A stretch of DNA of 64,000 nt from the NCBI RefSeq assembly GCF_027887165.1, contig NC_077227.1:62538107-62602106 (forward strand). Direction: 5' to 3'. This document shows, piece by piece, positions 21,189-32,524 of the stretch. How positions within the stretch are numbered: position 1 is the first letter of the stretch; each line of letters starts with the position of its first letter. A program made the translations under genes and the position numbers. The notes under the pieces were generated by a model. It made no database searches, was not told the DNA's origin, and worked only from the letters and a program-made list of their open reading frames with translations. Source of the DNA: Monodelphis domestica (lineage: Eukaryota; Chordata; Mammalia; Didelphimorphia; Didelphidae).

Positions 21189-21196
21189 GTCTAGAT

Positions 21197-21700
21197 CATG
21201 TATGCATTTTGATATATCTTAGTGAATGATATAAGACATTGGTCTATACCTAGTTTCTGTCAAACTAGTTTCCAGTTATCAAAGCAATTTTTAATCAACA
21301 GTGATATCTTATCCTGAAAACCTGGATCTATGGTTCCGTCAAATACTAGATTACTATCATCTTTTACTGCTGTTTTTTGTACATCTCCCTATGCTTTTAA
21401 ATGTTAGATACTCAATAAATGTATCATCAGTACAGTGAACTTTTTGTATTAACACTTGCCAAATAACTGTTCTGAGAATGAGACATGCCCAGAAACAAAT
21501 TGAAAACAATCCCATCATAAGCTTTCCCCTCTGCTTTCTAAGACACCTTTTCCTTGTCCTGAATCCTCTTTTCATCACTAAGCTGTTGACCTTTGTTCCA
21601 ATAATGTGATTCCTGTCTTTAAAATTAGGGAAACTACAGGAAACTGATACGATAGGAATGTTAGGGTTCATAGCAATCAATCTATAAGCATTAATCCAGG
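21197..21700 (-). mobile_element. Old L1, antisense (third segment)
   Basis: 'catgtatgcattttgatata' and 'agacattggtctatacctag' followed by 'tactagattactatcat' continue the antisense ORF2 of the same old L1. It fades out by about 21400-21700. Confidence 0.65.
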
Positions 21701-21769
21701 GGTTCTTAACTTGGCTTCCTTGAATTTGAAATGGAAAGAAAATACCTTGAAATCAGTATTGAAATATAA

Positions 21770-21900
21770 TTGGGGCTGAGAGATACTTCCTACCTGTGTG
21801 ATCCTGGGCAAATCACTTAACTCCCATTACCTAGCTCTTACCACTCTTCTGCCTTGGAACCAATACAAAGTATTGATTCTAAGACAGAAAGTGAGAGTTT
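21770..21900 (+). mobile_element. Marsupial tRNA-type SINE, 5'-truncated
   Basis: 'tgtgtgatcctgggcaaatc' to 'agtgagagtttttgaaag' is the SINE body and tail. Its A-rich tail appears to have seeded the following purine repeat. Confidence 0.75.
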
Positions 21901-22060
21901 TTGAAAGAAAGAGAAAAAAGAAAAAGAGAGAAGGAAAGAGAAAGAGAAAAAAGAAAAAGAGAGAAGGAAAGAGAAAGAGAAAAAAGAAAGAAAGATAAAG
22001 ACAAAGAGAAGGAAAGACAAAGAAAAAGAAAGACAAAATGAATTAAAAGAAAGAAGAAGG
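21900..22060 (+). repeat. (GAAA)n / (GAGAAA)n polypurine repeat
   Basis: About 160 bp of almost pure A and G, with a 45-bp block (gagaaaaaagaaaaagagag type) repeated. It follows a SINE tail, the usual birthplace of such repeats. Confidence 0.9.
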
Positions 22061-22064
22061 AAGG

Positions 22065-22650
22065 GAGAGAATTGATTTCCCTTTTCTGTGCTTTTTTATT
22101 TTGAACTTTGATATACCATATACATTTGCTCACTAGGTGTCACCCTTGGCTCTTCCCTCTACCTCTAAAATCTCTCCTATAGATCCTTTTCTTTCCCTTG
22201 TCACTGCCACCACCTTGGTGAAGGCTCTCATCACTTCAGATGTGGACTGTTTTAGTTTTTAATCTTCTGAGTATAATTAATTTATTAAGTAACGAATACT
22301 AGTTCCTTAATAAATAAAGACCAAGCCCCTTCCTCATTTTAGGGCTGGACCTCACATACAGAGGGAGGCAGATTTTAGTGCATTATAAACAATTAATTAA
22401 CACCATATTAGGTAACATGACTTGTAATTGGATGAAAGATTAGGGGCTTTACAGGTTGGGACAGGGAGAGTGAACAGATGCCATTCCCTGAATTCAGAAA
22501 AAGAAGTGTTCCACTCTTCTCCAATGATCAGACCTTACAACACAAGCCTTCAGGCTGGCTTCCCATTTCCAAGTCCCTCCCCTTTCCAAACCATCCTCCA
22601 CTAGACTGAGTCCAGTTTGCATAGTCTGGGTGAAATTAAATTGCTGAGGA
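22065..22650. other. No gene or repeat recognised
   Basis: AT-rich, non-coding. No diagnostic motif is seen. Confidence 0.35.
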
Positions 22651-22654
22651 GACC

Positions 22655-23423
22655 CCTGACCAAGATGGCTGATTGAATTATTAGAATAGTCCAATTTCCA
22701 CAGAAGGGAAATTACTCCAAAAAAAGAGAAAACCAAAAGTACTAGACCTAGTAAGGATTAAGAAAAAGGAAGGAAACTGCAATAAGGACCTTCATGGAAC
22801 CTAGGTCACCGAAACAGGTTGATAAGAAGCTTTCAGACAACTGAGGAGGGATACTGCCCAGCCACAGGAACTTGGGTTAGACAAACAACTCATGAAGATC
22901 CCTCAACTCTGACAGCCTCAAGAATTCTATAGTAAGGAAACTAGGGTGATCCAGCTGTAGAAAGCCATAGTTGTCTATTAAGGTAGTTCTAGATTGGTTA
23001 AGAACTCAGGGAACTCTAGGTCACTGAGAAGCAGCCTTGAAGACAGAGGATGAGAGGGACAGTTGATTGATTTTACAAGGGTAACAAAGGAAAATGAGGA
23101 GTTTCAGACAGGAATAACAGGGAGGGGCTGACTCTTTACAACTGACACCCCAAAGGGAGAGTCCCAGCTCAGGGGTGGACCACTAAAGTAAAGGACTTTG
23201 GCCTAAGGGGAGAAACCACTGGAAACAAAAGAAATACTTAACACTTGATGGGATTACTCCTTTAAATTCTATTGTTAGTCTGAGACTAGTGAAGTCCCAC
23301 TTTCCTTGGAACTCTCAAGTGAGAAGGTCAAACCTGGGGCTTTCACCTTTAAGCTAAGTAAACTGGGGTTCATTAAATCTTTCTAGGCTACAAGTTTGGG
23401 GGTTTCTAGATTCCACGTTGACA
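22655..23423 (-). mobile_element. ERV LTR fossil, family 'V' (TGTCAAC start), antisense, with unclear left part
   Basis: The right edge, read on the minus strand, starts TGTCAACGTGG. The part from 23046 to 23423 matches the antisense LTR at 25205-25562. The left part (22655-23045) has no match in the window and may be another element. Old: copies differ clearly. Confidence 0.6.
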
Positions 23424-23763
23424 CCCCCTTTTGGTCAAGGCTGAATGCTGCTGACCAAACAAATGGACAAATGGGTGATGCTAGATCAGTTTGGATCTGT
23501 CACTAATGGTGACAAACTTTGGGGTAGTTATGGGTAATTAGAATTTGGAGGTACTCCCCAAATGCCCAGCCTTGACATGTGCCATAGAAAGGTAGACAGT
23601 CTACCTTTGGAAAATTTTGACAACACAACATTACCCCACCCCCCACCCCCGCCAAATCTTTAGTTTCTTGAATCTGGTGGGTTCCCGTGGTGGGTCCTGA
23701 TGAAATGGCTTCAGCATCCTTTCTCTTGCCGATTTCTCCCTAGTACAAATAGCTTCATTTGCT
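23424..23763. other. Spacer between two family V LTRs, unrecognised
   Basis: Lies between an antisense and a sense LTR of the same family. It contains a C-rich run (about 23634-23652). No coding or PBS-like signal is clear. Confidence 0.35.
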
Positions 23764-24300
23764 TGTCAACATGGAATCTAGGAATCCCAAACTAGTGAGA
23801 TCTGATGAACCCCAAGTCTCAGGACTAGCTTATAGGTTGCTGACTCCAAAGCTTGTACTTGTTCCCTTTCCCCATGGGAATCTACCCTGAAGGGAATCCC
23901 AGACTGGCAGTTTCAGACTGAGTGGGAGACCCTTTGGGGAATCACAATCCTAGTTTGGTGAGACTAAGCATATGCTAAGGACCCTCTTTGTTTTAGTAAT
24001 CTCCCCTATTGTATCAGACCCTTTCCCAAGAAGACCCACACCAGGACAGGAACCATCCTTTATTACCCATTTTAAGTAGCCCCTTCTCTTACACCCTAGC
24101 CTCTAGCTATGATTCCTTTCCCAAGCTTGAGAGTATCCGGTCAGTATAGTTTGAACACTCCCAGTTTCTTTGTGGCTATGGTGATGTCAATCATCTTTCC
24201 TAGTCCCCCGAACTCCCCAAATGGTATAGAGGTTCCCCAAATTCTTTTGTTCCTCGGAGTCCATCTTGAGCGGTGGCACTCCCAGGGGTCAGTGACCAGG
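23764..24300 (+). mobile_element. ERV LTR fossil, family 'V', sense
   Basis: It starts TGTCAACATGGAATCTAG and runs parallel to the LTR at 52890 over more than 500 bp, including the promoter-like stretch with 'ggttccccaaattcttttgt'. The right end is not clear. Fossil. Confidence 0.75.
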
Positions 24301-25006
24301 GTGGCCTTTCCTTGAGAGGAAATTTGTTGGTCAGTTTAAAAAATGTTCAGGGTTTCCTTACCATTTAAAGCAAAACTTTTTCCTAACAATGTCTTGTCTT
24401 TTTACAAAGAAGCAATGATCAAAATGAACTTTCTTTACTTCAGAACACACACACACACACATGTTAATCAGAAAAACCTTGCTCTTTGGAAACAAATAAC
24501 AGCTTGACAAAAATGTGCAATTACAGCACTTAAATAACAAAGTAATACCTAGAATAAAATGCATCTCATTACCAAAGTTAAAAATGAACTGCATTTGATA
24601 TACAACATTTCACACCATACCAAAACTGGGAAGAAAAGATTAGAATTTAAAGTTATGAATTTCTGGATCTCCTTTTGCCTTCTGCTGGATATTTCATATG
24701 TAGATTGCCAACTCCAGCCTTGCCTCTTCAGCTTCTGGAAGGAATTAACTGCTAACACAGCTTTCAGACATTATTTGCTAACATTTAAATCACAGGATTT
24801 GAGATTATTAGTGAAGTCTCTGACTAAGAAATACATTAGACATACAATATCAGCAAAACCCCACAGAAAATTGAGAAATCCAGAATTTAAGTTCTTAAGC
24901 TCCTATGAGAAGCTTTTTCACAAAAATTTACAACCATTTAAGCCTTAAACCTGTTAACTTGGAAATAACACAGAACTATTAAATAGTAAACAAACAAACA
25001 AACAAA
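24301..25006 (+). other. Unrecognised insert ending in a (CAAA)n run
   Basis: Sequence without a match elsewhere in the window. It has a (CA)n run at 24447-24463 and ends in (CAAA)n at about 24988-25010, which looks like a retroposon tail. The body could be a processed transcript or an old 3' UTR. No protein similarity is seen. Confidence 0.35.
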
Positions 25007-25562
25007 CAAAACCAAGTCTTTAATCGGGATAGAGATAAGTTCAATGTGGCCCTTTACTCAGATTTTGGCACCACAACATTTTCAGGGTATAAACCCTAGA
25101 CTCTGGGGATGTTATCCCTAGGGAGTGCCACAACACTAGATGACGACTCCGAGGCACAAAAGAATTTGGGGAACCTATATACCACTCTAGATGACCTGGG
25201 TGCTTAGAGGGAGAGGGACAGTTGATTGACTTTACAATGGTAAGAAAAGAAAATGAGGAGTTCCAGACAGGAATAACAGTAAAGGGGCTGATGCCCTACA
25301 ATGGTCACAAAAGGGAAAGACTCAGCCCAGGGCTGGGCTGCCTTGGTAATGAACCTTAGCCTAGGGGGAGAAACCATTGGGACAAAAGCGATACTTAATA
25401 TTGGATGGGATTAGTTGCTCCCACCCAAACTACCGGGATGTCCTCTGTCCAATGAAGTGGGACCTTCCCTCAGGGGGAAACCTTTCCTGTGAAAAGGTCA
25501 AAACCTGGGGTTTCTTCCCTCAAACTAAATAAACTGGGGATTTCTAGATTTCCATGTTGACA
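25007..25562 (-). mobile_element. ERV LTR fossil, family 'V', antisense
   Basis: On the minus strand it begins TGTCAACATGGAAATC at 25562, includes a GGTATATAGG TATA-like box near 25180 and ends near 25007. Immediately outside its start, bases 25570-25605 match (reversed) a segment at 54190-54225, which suggests that internal sequence of the same family flanked it. Confidence 0.7.
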
Positions 25563-25669
25563 AACCTTGGCATTTCAATTCATGAAGAAACTTTCTCTAT
25601 TTTAATCGGTTTGCTCAGAAGGTTCCCAGGGCTACCAAAGGGCCAGCAGAACCTTAAAAAGAGGTCCTT

Positions 25670-26279
25670 TCCCCGTACAAGAATATTCATAGCTGCACTC
25701 TTTGTGGTGGCAAAAAAAATGGAAAATGAGGGGATGCCCTTCAATTGGGGAATGGCTGAACAAATTGTGGTATATGTTGGTGGTGGAATACTATTGTGCT
25801 AAAAGGAATAATAAAGTAAAGGAATTCCATGGGGACTGGAACAACCTCCAAGAAGTGATGCAGAGTAAGAGGAGCAGAACCAGGAGAACATTGTACACAG
25901 AGACTGATAACACTGTGGTACAATAGAATGTAATGGACTTCTCCATTAGTGGCAATGCAATGATCCTGAACAAAGGATCTACAAGAAAGAACACTATCCA
26001 CATTTAGAGGAAAAACTGTGGGAGTGGAAACACAGAAGAAAAACAATTGCTTGATCACATGGGTTGGTGGGGATATGACTGGGGATGTAGACTCTAAGCG
26101 ATCACCCTAGAATAAACATCAACAACATGAAAAAAGTTTATGAGAAGTAAAACCCAGTGAAATTGCGAGCCAGTTACCAGAAGGGATGGGGGAGTAGAGG
26201 GGAGGGAAAGAATATGATTCTTGTAACCAAGGGATGTTCTAAATTGACCAATTAAATAAAACAAAACAAAACAAAACAA
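25670..26279 (+). mobile_element. 5'-truncated L1 3' end
   Basis: It begins inside ORF2 (RIFIAALFVVAKKMENEGMP), carries the C-terminus in two frames, and ends in an (AAAAC)n tail. The duplication AAAAAGAGGTCCTT flanks it at about 25656-25669 and 26280-26293. It is moderately diverged from A and B. Confidence 0.9.
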
Positions 26280-26585
26280 AAAAAGAGGTCCTTCCAGTTC
26301 TTTATTGTTTAGCACCTAAACTTAATTGTGTTCCCTGGTGACAATGATTTTAAGCCCTCTGGGCCTGTTTTCTTTAAAGTCCTACTCCAGTGATGGCTTA
26401 CCTTTTAGAGATGGAGTGCTCAGAGGAACCAAAATAGATATGGGGAGCAAGGCAAAGATAAAGAAAAGAAGGGGAATTTCTAGAGGGAGAGAGTGTCTAG
26501 CCATCTTTGGATCAGAAGCTAAGGGTCTGGTAGCATTGAAGCTGAATGAAGCCTCTTTGTTTTTCCACACTTGCCTTCTTCCTTT

Positions 26586-27342
26586 TGTTAAGGGGATGCA
26601 GGTGTGTACCCCTGGGGCTCAGGAAGGATACCTTTTTTTTTTTTAAAACCCTTACCTTCTGTCTTGGAGTCAATACTGTGTATTGGCTCCTAGGCAGAAG
26701 AGTGGTAAGGGCTAGGCAATGGGGGTCAAGTGACTTGCCCAGGGTCACACAACTGGGAAGTGTCTGAGGCCAAATTTGAACCCAGGACCTCCCATCTCTA
26801 GGCCTAACTCTCCATCCACTGAGCTACCCAGCTGCCCCTAGGAAGGATACCTTTTGCAAGAATGCAAGACTCCAAAACTAAGCTTAAAAACAAAAAGAGA
26901 AATTTATTAATTTCGGAAGTAATGTTGAGAGTGGCCAGGAGGATAACAAGGCGGAACAGCAAGATGTCGAGCAGTTCCTTGGAAGGACAGCATGAATGGA
27001 AAGACTGTTCCCCCAGACAACATCAGTTCTAGGGATTTTATACTTTTTACAACAGAGTGTTAGTCACCCAGGCATTTGGCAAGGTGGGGTGATCATCTGC
27101 CTGGGGACATAAAGATTCCTTAGTTTTAGGGAACAAACAGATGATAGGATGGAGGTGTAGCCTGGAGGTGCATCTTTCTGTCCATCTTAAATCTAGAGGA
27201 CAATCAAAGGAAGATAGTCATCTGAGGACCCTAAAGGGGTCATTGGGTGTTTTTAGCCTCAGAGTCAAGAGGATGTAAGGGAACAAGGGAGTTTCCCTGA
27301 TAATGGTTCGCCTGAGTTTCTGGGGGTACAATGCCCATGTTA
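26586..27342 (-). mobile_element. Solo LTR fossil, family 'X', antisense
   Basis: It begins TGTTAAGGGG on the plus strand and ends before a CTTT copy. The 4-bp duplication CTTT lies at 26582-26585 and 27343-27346. On the minus strand it carries GTATAAAAT (TATA-like) and AATAAA. A SINE was inserted later at 26633-26839. No internal retroviral sequence remains. Confidence 0.8.
26633..26839 (-). mobile_element. Marsupial tRNA-type SINE inside solo LTR X
   Basis: A full-length antisense copy from T-run to 'gagctacccagctgccccta'. An exact 12-bp duplication, AGGAAGGATACC, flanks it at 26621-26632 and 26840-26851. Confidence 0.93.
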
Positions 27343-27346
27343 CTTT

Positions 27347-27902
27347 CAGCCTCTAACCTTCTAAAGCTTCAGAACTGCAGGTATTAGGGGCTGAACTTGT
27401 GATTTCACCAATCTAAGAAACTCCCACATGAGGAAGTCCCTTCTATTAATGAGACAAATTGGGATCTTCACTTCATACTTGCAGTTTCTTAAAGCCTTCT
27501 TGATAACCTGGCTAATTTTGTCCATCCAGGTGAAGGCCATATTCTATTCAGAACAACCAATGCATTTCAGTAGTGAAGTGGAGGGAGTTAATTGAAGAAA
27601 AGGGGCCCCACCCTGGGTCTCCAAAAGATAAATGGAGACTGGACTCTGGGCTTCTTCTAGATTCTTGCCAGACAGGTATCAATATCCCACCTTTTAGTTC
27701 TCCTCCTACTCTTCGGATATGATTTTATGATTTTCCAAGGAAGATGTCCCTCTATTTACCTGCAGAAGAGAAGACACTAGATTCTCCTAGTAAGTGGCCC
27801 AATCATTGTCCTCAAAGCCTGCAGGAACTTTGTTTTCTTCTGGGGATTACTGGAAAGCTTCTGTCGGACATTTCCATAGTTTGAGTGAATTTGCACTTCA
27901 TT
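27347..27902. other. Spacer between opposed family X LTRs, unrecognised
   Basis: About 556 bp without similarity elsewhere in the window. Because each LTR has its own target duplication, this is pre-existing DNA rather than retroviral interior. Confidence 0.5.
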
Positions 27903-27906
27903 CCTT

Positions 27907-29236
27907 TGACATGGGTACTGTACCCCCAGAAATTCAGGCAAACTATTATGGACCTAGATCCTATCAGGCAACATCTCAAGATATCTGTTTTTTAAGGAGT
28001 CTTTATGCCTCCAGGCAGACCCCACCTCACCCCACCAAATGCATGAGTGACTAGCACTCTAGGTCATGTAGACACCATGACATAGCATCTGTTGTAAAGA
28101 GTATAAAATCCCCAGAACTGATGTCATCTGGGGGACAGCTTTTCCATCCATGCTGTCCTTATGGGGAACAGCCTTTCCATTCATGTTGTCTGTAACCATG
28201 AAAATATGGTTTGCCAAGACTGTGAATTGCCAAAACTGTAAAGGTTTCGGCCAAACTGTAAAGATAATTTTTAATGTCTTGATTTAAATCTAAAAATTAA
28301 GTGGTTGCCATGGGAAAATTATGAATTTCAAATATGAAAATACCCAAGTCAGCTGGGCTTTATGGAGATTTTAATTAATACAAATAAAGGACTTAAGGGA
28401 AGAGAGAGAGAGAAAGAGAAAATAGTAAAAAATATCCTTAAGGGAGAGAGAGAGTCAGTCTTTATTACTCACCACAAGATCATCCCAAGCAAGCTCTAGT
28501 CCTTCACTGAAATCCTCAATTCCTGAACTGAGTTCAGAGATCCTCCTCTGAACTCCTGAATGGAATTCAGAGAGCTCCTTTTAAAGAGAATTTTCTCTTA
28601 TGTCACCTCCCCTAAATTTTCACATCTACCAATCATAATAAATACTTTTTCCCAGGATTGCCCATTCTTAGTTCTCATCACTCTTTAGTCCTCACCTTCT
28701 CTGGGTATATTATATCTTCTGAGTATTTCACATCTCTTTTGCTAAGATTGCCTTTTGTAAGTTGCTCGACCTTTTAGTGATTAATTTAACCTTTATAAGG
28801 TACTTAGCACCCTTTTGTATTAGATCTAAAACTAGACCACCTAGCTTAGGGTATTTGCTTCACTATGAGTTGGGGACTTTTCATTGTTCAATCAGGAATT
28901 TGCAACTTTATCTTCCCCTAAGGCACTGTCTGAGCAGGATGGAGTAATTTTAAAGTTCTCAATACATTCCTGACCAAGTACCTCCATTGTTAAAAATGGG
29001 GAACAGCTAGACAAAATCTTCTAAGGTACAGTCTGAGTAGTTTTAAGATTCACATGTCCTCCCAAAGAACTGCTCCCCATCTTGCTGTTCTACCTTGCTA
29101 TCCTCCTGGCCATTCTCAGCATTACCTCCTAAATTAATAAATTTCTTTTTGTTTTTAAGCTAAATTTTGGAGTCTTGCATTCTTGCAAAGGGTATCCTTC
29201 CCAAACCCCAGGGGTACACATCTGTACACCATAACA
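27907..29236 (+). mobile_element. Solo LTR fossil, family 'X', sense, split by LTR Y
   Basis: It starts TGACATGGG and ends CCATAACA, flanked by the 4-bp duplication CCTT at 27903-27906 and 29237-29240. TATA-like GTATAAAATCC is near 28105 and AATAAA near 29136. An 864-bp antisense LTR of another family sits inside (28191-29054). Without it the LTR is about 460 bp. Confidence 0.85.
28191..29054 (-). mobile_element. Solo LTR fossil, family 'Y', inserted in LTR X
   Basis: It runs TGTAACC to TTCACA (864 bp) with the 4-bp duplication TGTC at 28187-28190 and 29055-29058. Leaving it out joins LTR X as catgttgtcctcccaaagaa, matching the antisense X copy at about 26990. Related copies are at 33092, 33396 and 55208. 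Confidence 0.9.
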
Positions 29237-29554
29237 CCTTCAATTGAAAAACCGGTTTTGTGGGTTTGTTTTAGATGATTTTTACTATTTTAAATTTTCC
29301 CTCAACTTCTGTTCTGATACTCAGTGCTGTGGCCTCAGCCCTTGAAAAAAGTGGTTCATTGAAGTAATGAATGGATGAGCTAGGTCTCTTCTTAGATCTA
29401 TTGCAAGCCTGAAGTACATGCAGTTTCACTCTGTGAATCTCTTTTCTTCTGGCTTATTAATAATTTTTTCCTTTCCCAAATTATCCAGGACATGCTTATC
29501 AATTTATGTATTATATCATTCAAGAAAAATTGGGGAGAAAGAATTGGGGAGGGG

Positions 29555-30238
29555 AGATTTTTTTCCCCCTTTTTTCATTTGAAACATTTCCCCATGGTTA
29601 CATGATTCATGATCTTTCCCATCCCTCTTTCCTCCTCCATCCTGGAGCTGACAAGCAATTCTACTGGGTTATATTTATCACTTGATACCTATTTCCATAT
29701 TATTCATTTTTGTAATAATCTTTTTATTTATTTAAATTAATGTATTTATTTAGAATATTTTTTCCATGTTACATGATTCATGTTCTTCCCCTTCCCCCTC
29801 CGAGAGCTGACAAGCAATTCCACTGGGTTATACATGCATCATTGTTCAAAATCTATTTCCATATTATTCATTTTTGTAACAGAGTGATCTTTTAAACCCC
29901 AAACCCCAATCATATCTCCATCAAACCATGTAATCAATCATGCTTTTCTTCTGCATTTCTACTCCCACAATTCTTTCTCTTGATGTGGATAGTATTCTTT
30001 TTCATAAATCCCTCCAGATTGTCCTGGATCATTGCATTGCTAATAGTAACAAAGTTGATTACATTTGATAGTCCCACAATGTTTCAATTTCCATTTATAA
30101 TGTTCTTATAATGGTTCTGCTCATTGAACTCTGCATCAGTTTATAGAGGTCTTTCCAGTTCTTATATAAATTAAATAGATCATCATTCCTTATAGCCCAA
30201 TAGTATTCCATCACCAACAGATACCACAATTTATTCAG
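29555..30238 (-). mobile_element. Old L1 3' ends, antisense (two joined copies)
   Basis: Two L1 3'-end starts occur in a row ('atggttacatgattcatgat' near 29595 and 'catgttacatgattcatgtt' near 29766). So a short truncated L1 sits at the edge of a longer antisense one. The longer one continues past LTR W at 30975. Confidence 0.75.
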
Positions 30239-30974
30239 AGTAAGGGGCACAAATGTAAGGGGTTAACATAAAAAGTTGGACTGGATTATTTAAGAATAGG
30301 GTCACCAGGAATTTTATTAATTCCAAAGAGATTTATTTTAACAATTTATTTCTAAAATATAGAAAGAAAGAAACTTATTCAAATAAAAAAATAAAATAAA
30401 GAAAGAGTGAAAGTAAGAAAATCAGAGAGAGGATAGGGTAAGATATCTTGCCTACACCCTAAGTAATTTGCTCCAGCCCTGGCTCAACCCAGGCAGGGCT
30501 AGTTAGTCCTTAGCCAGGAGGGGCATGGGCCTTGAGCCAAGGACCTGGGGAGGCAGGAAGCCTCTCTTAAGAAGGTAGGTCTCTCCTGAGGCTAGTCCCT
30601 TCAGAAAATCTAGGAAAGGAGTCAGCTCTTTTCACTCACCATGTGTCAATCCAAAGGGAAGTCTGAGATCTCAAGCCTGAGCTCCTCCAGTTGGAGACTG
30701 AAGAGAGAAGAGAGCCTCTTGACATTTTTTTCTTGACATTTTTAAAGACCTTTTCTTTTCCTCACTCCCTGTGACTTCCTTCATTTGACGTGTACCAATT
30801 ACAGCTAAAGCTTTGCTTAGGACTGTCCAGGGGGCAGTCAGTTTATTCTGATTCATCACCCACTATCACACACTCGGGTCACAGACCTCCCCTACTCAAG
30901 TGTGAGTGGGGTATATACACTTTTGGTGATTAAATCTAAAAAATGGACAGGAGAGAGTTAATTTAATCTTCACA
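30239..30974 (-). mobile_element. Solo LTR fossil, family 'W', inside old L1
   Basis: The L1 sequence breaks after 'tttattcag' and resumes with 'tcagctgttctccaaatg', giving the 4-bp duplication TCAG at 30235-30238 and 30975-30978. The insert ends TTCACA and resembles the antisense LTR at 43174. Confidence 0.75.
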
Positions 30975-31697
30975 TCAGCTGTTCTCCAAATGATGGACAC
31001 CCTTTCATTTTCCAATTTTTTTGCTACTACAAAGATTGCAGCTATGAATATTCTTATACAAGTCTTTTTCCTTATGATCTCTTTGGGGTACAAACCCAGC
31101 AGGAGTATGACTGGTTCAAAGGGCAGACAGTCTTTTAGCGCCCTTTGGGCATAGTTCCAAATTGCCTTCCTGAATGGTTGGATCAATTCACAACTCCACC
31201 AGCAATGCATTAATGTCCCAATTTTGCCACATCCCCTCCAACATTTATTGCTTTCCTTCCTTGTCATATTAGCCAATCTGCTAGGTGTGAGGTGGTACTT
31301 CAGAGTTGTTTTGATTTGCATTTTTCTAAGTATAAGAGATTTAGGACACTTTTTCATGTGCTTATTGATAGTTTTGATTTCTTTATCTGAAAATTGCCTG
31401 TTCATGTTCCTTGCCCATTTATCAATTGGGGAATGGCTTGATTTTTTTGTACAATTGATTTATCTACTTGTACATTTGGGTAATTAGACCTTTGTCAAAG
31501 GTTTTACAAAAAAATTTCCCCCCAATTTGTTGTTTCCTTCTAATTTTGGTTGCATTAGTTTTGTTTGTATAAAAACTTTTCAATTTAATGTAATAAAAAG
31601 CATTCATTTTACATTTTGTAATATTCCCTATCTCTTACTTGGTCTTAAAATCTTTCTTTTCCCATAGATCTGACAGGTAAATTATTTTATGTTCAAC
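30975..31697 (-). mobile_element. Old L1, antisense (continuation)
   Basis: The minus-strand translation includes NRQFSDKEIKTINKHMKKCP, RYHLTPSRLAN-like and CWRGCGKIGTLMHCWWSCEL, the ORF2 Cys/His knuckle. Several breaks are present. It resumes at about 33066 and 34820. Confidence 0.85.
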
Positions 31698-31836
31698 TAA
31701 TTTATTTATAGTGAAACAACCGTTTTGGAGAGCTATTTGGAACTATGCCCAAAGGACTCTAAAACTGTGCACAACCTTTGATTCAGCAATATTATTACTA
31801 GGTCTGTAATCCAAAAAGATCAAATAAGTTGAAAAG
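31698..31836 (+). mobile_element. Sense L1 fragment, left part
   Basis: 'gaaacaaccgttttggagag' to 'gtctgtaatccaaaaagatc' is sense ORF2 3' sequence. It is cut by an antisense L1 at 31837 and resumes at 32525. Confidence 0.7.
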
Positions 31837-32524
31837 GATATATTTATTTAATTTTATTTTTTATTTAGAATGGTTACATGATTCATGGTTCTTGCCCCCC
31901 CCCCACACACACACACACTGCTTTTCCCTCCCTACTCTTGGAGCTGACAAGCAATTCCACTGGGTTATACATATATCATTCTTTAAAACATATTTACATG
32001 CTATTCATATTTGCAGTAGAGGGATCTTTGAACATCAAAACTCTAGTCATATCCCTATCAAATTACATAATCCATCATGTGTTTTTCTTCTGCATTTATG
32101 TTTCCACAGTTCTTTCTCTGGATGTGGATAGCATTCTTTTTCATCAGTTCCTCTGGATTGTCCTGGGTCATTGAATTGCTGCTAGTAGAGAAGTCCATTA
32201 CATTTGATTGTACCACAATGTATCAGTCTCTGTATGTAATGTTCTCCTGGTTCTGCTCCTTTCACTCTGCATCAATTTCTGGAAGTCTTTCCAGTTCACA
32301 TGGAATTCCTCCAGTTCATTATTGCTTTTGGCACAATATTTCATCACCAACATATACCACAATTTATTAAGCCATTCCCCAATCAAGGGATACTCCCTCA
32401 TTTTCCAATTTTTTTTTTTTTGCCACCACAAAGCACAGCTATAAATATTTTTGTACAAGTCTTTTTCTTTATCTCTTTGGGGTGCAAACCCAGAGTGGTA
32501 TGGCTGGGTCAAAGGGTAGGCATT
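31837..32524 (-). mobile_element. 5'-truncated L1, antisense, nested in a sense L1
   Basis: It reads from the antisense 3' UTR to the middle of the ORF2 C-terminus (minus-strand WKMREYPLIGEWLNKLWYML). The duplication AAAAGGATATATTTAT / AAAAGGATCTATTTAT (about 31834 and 32525) brackets it. Confidence 0.85.

Noticed and set aside
21827-22133. Minus-strand frames rich in Phe, Ser and Leu
   Set aside because: Translation of the GAAA purine repeat; no real protein.
24559-24948. 129-codon plus-strand frame
   Set aside because: No recognisable domain, lies in an insert with a retroposon-like tail between LTR fossils; looks like chance.
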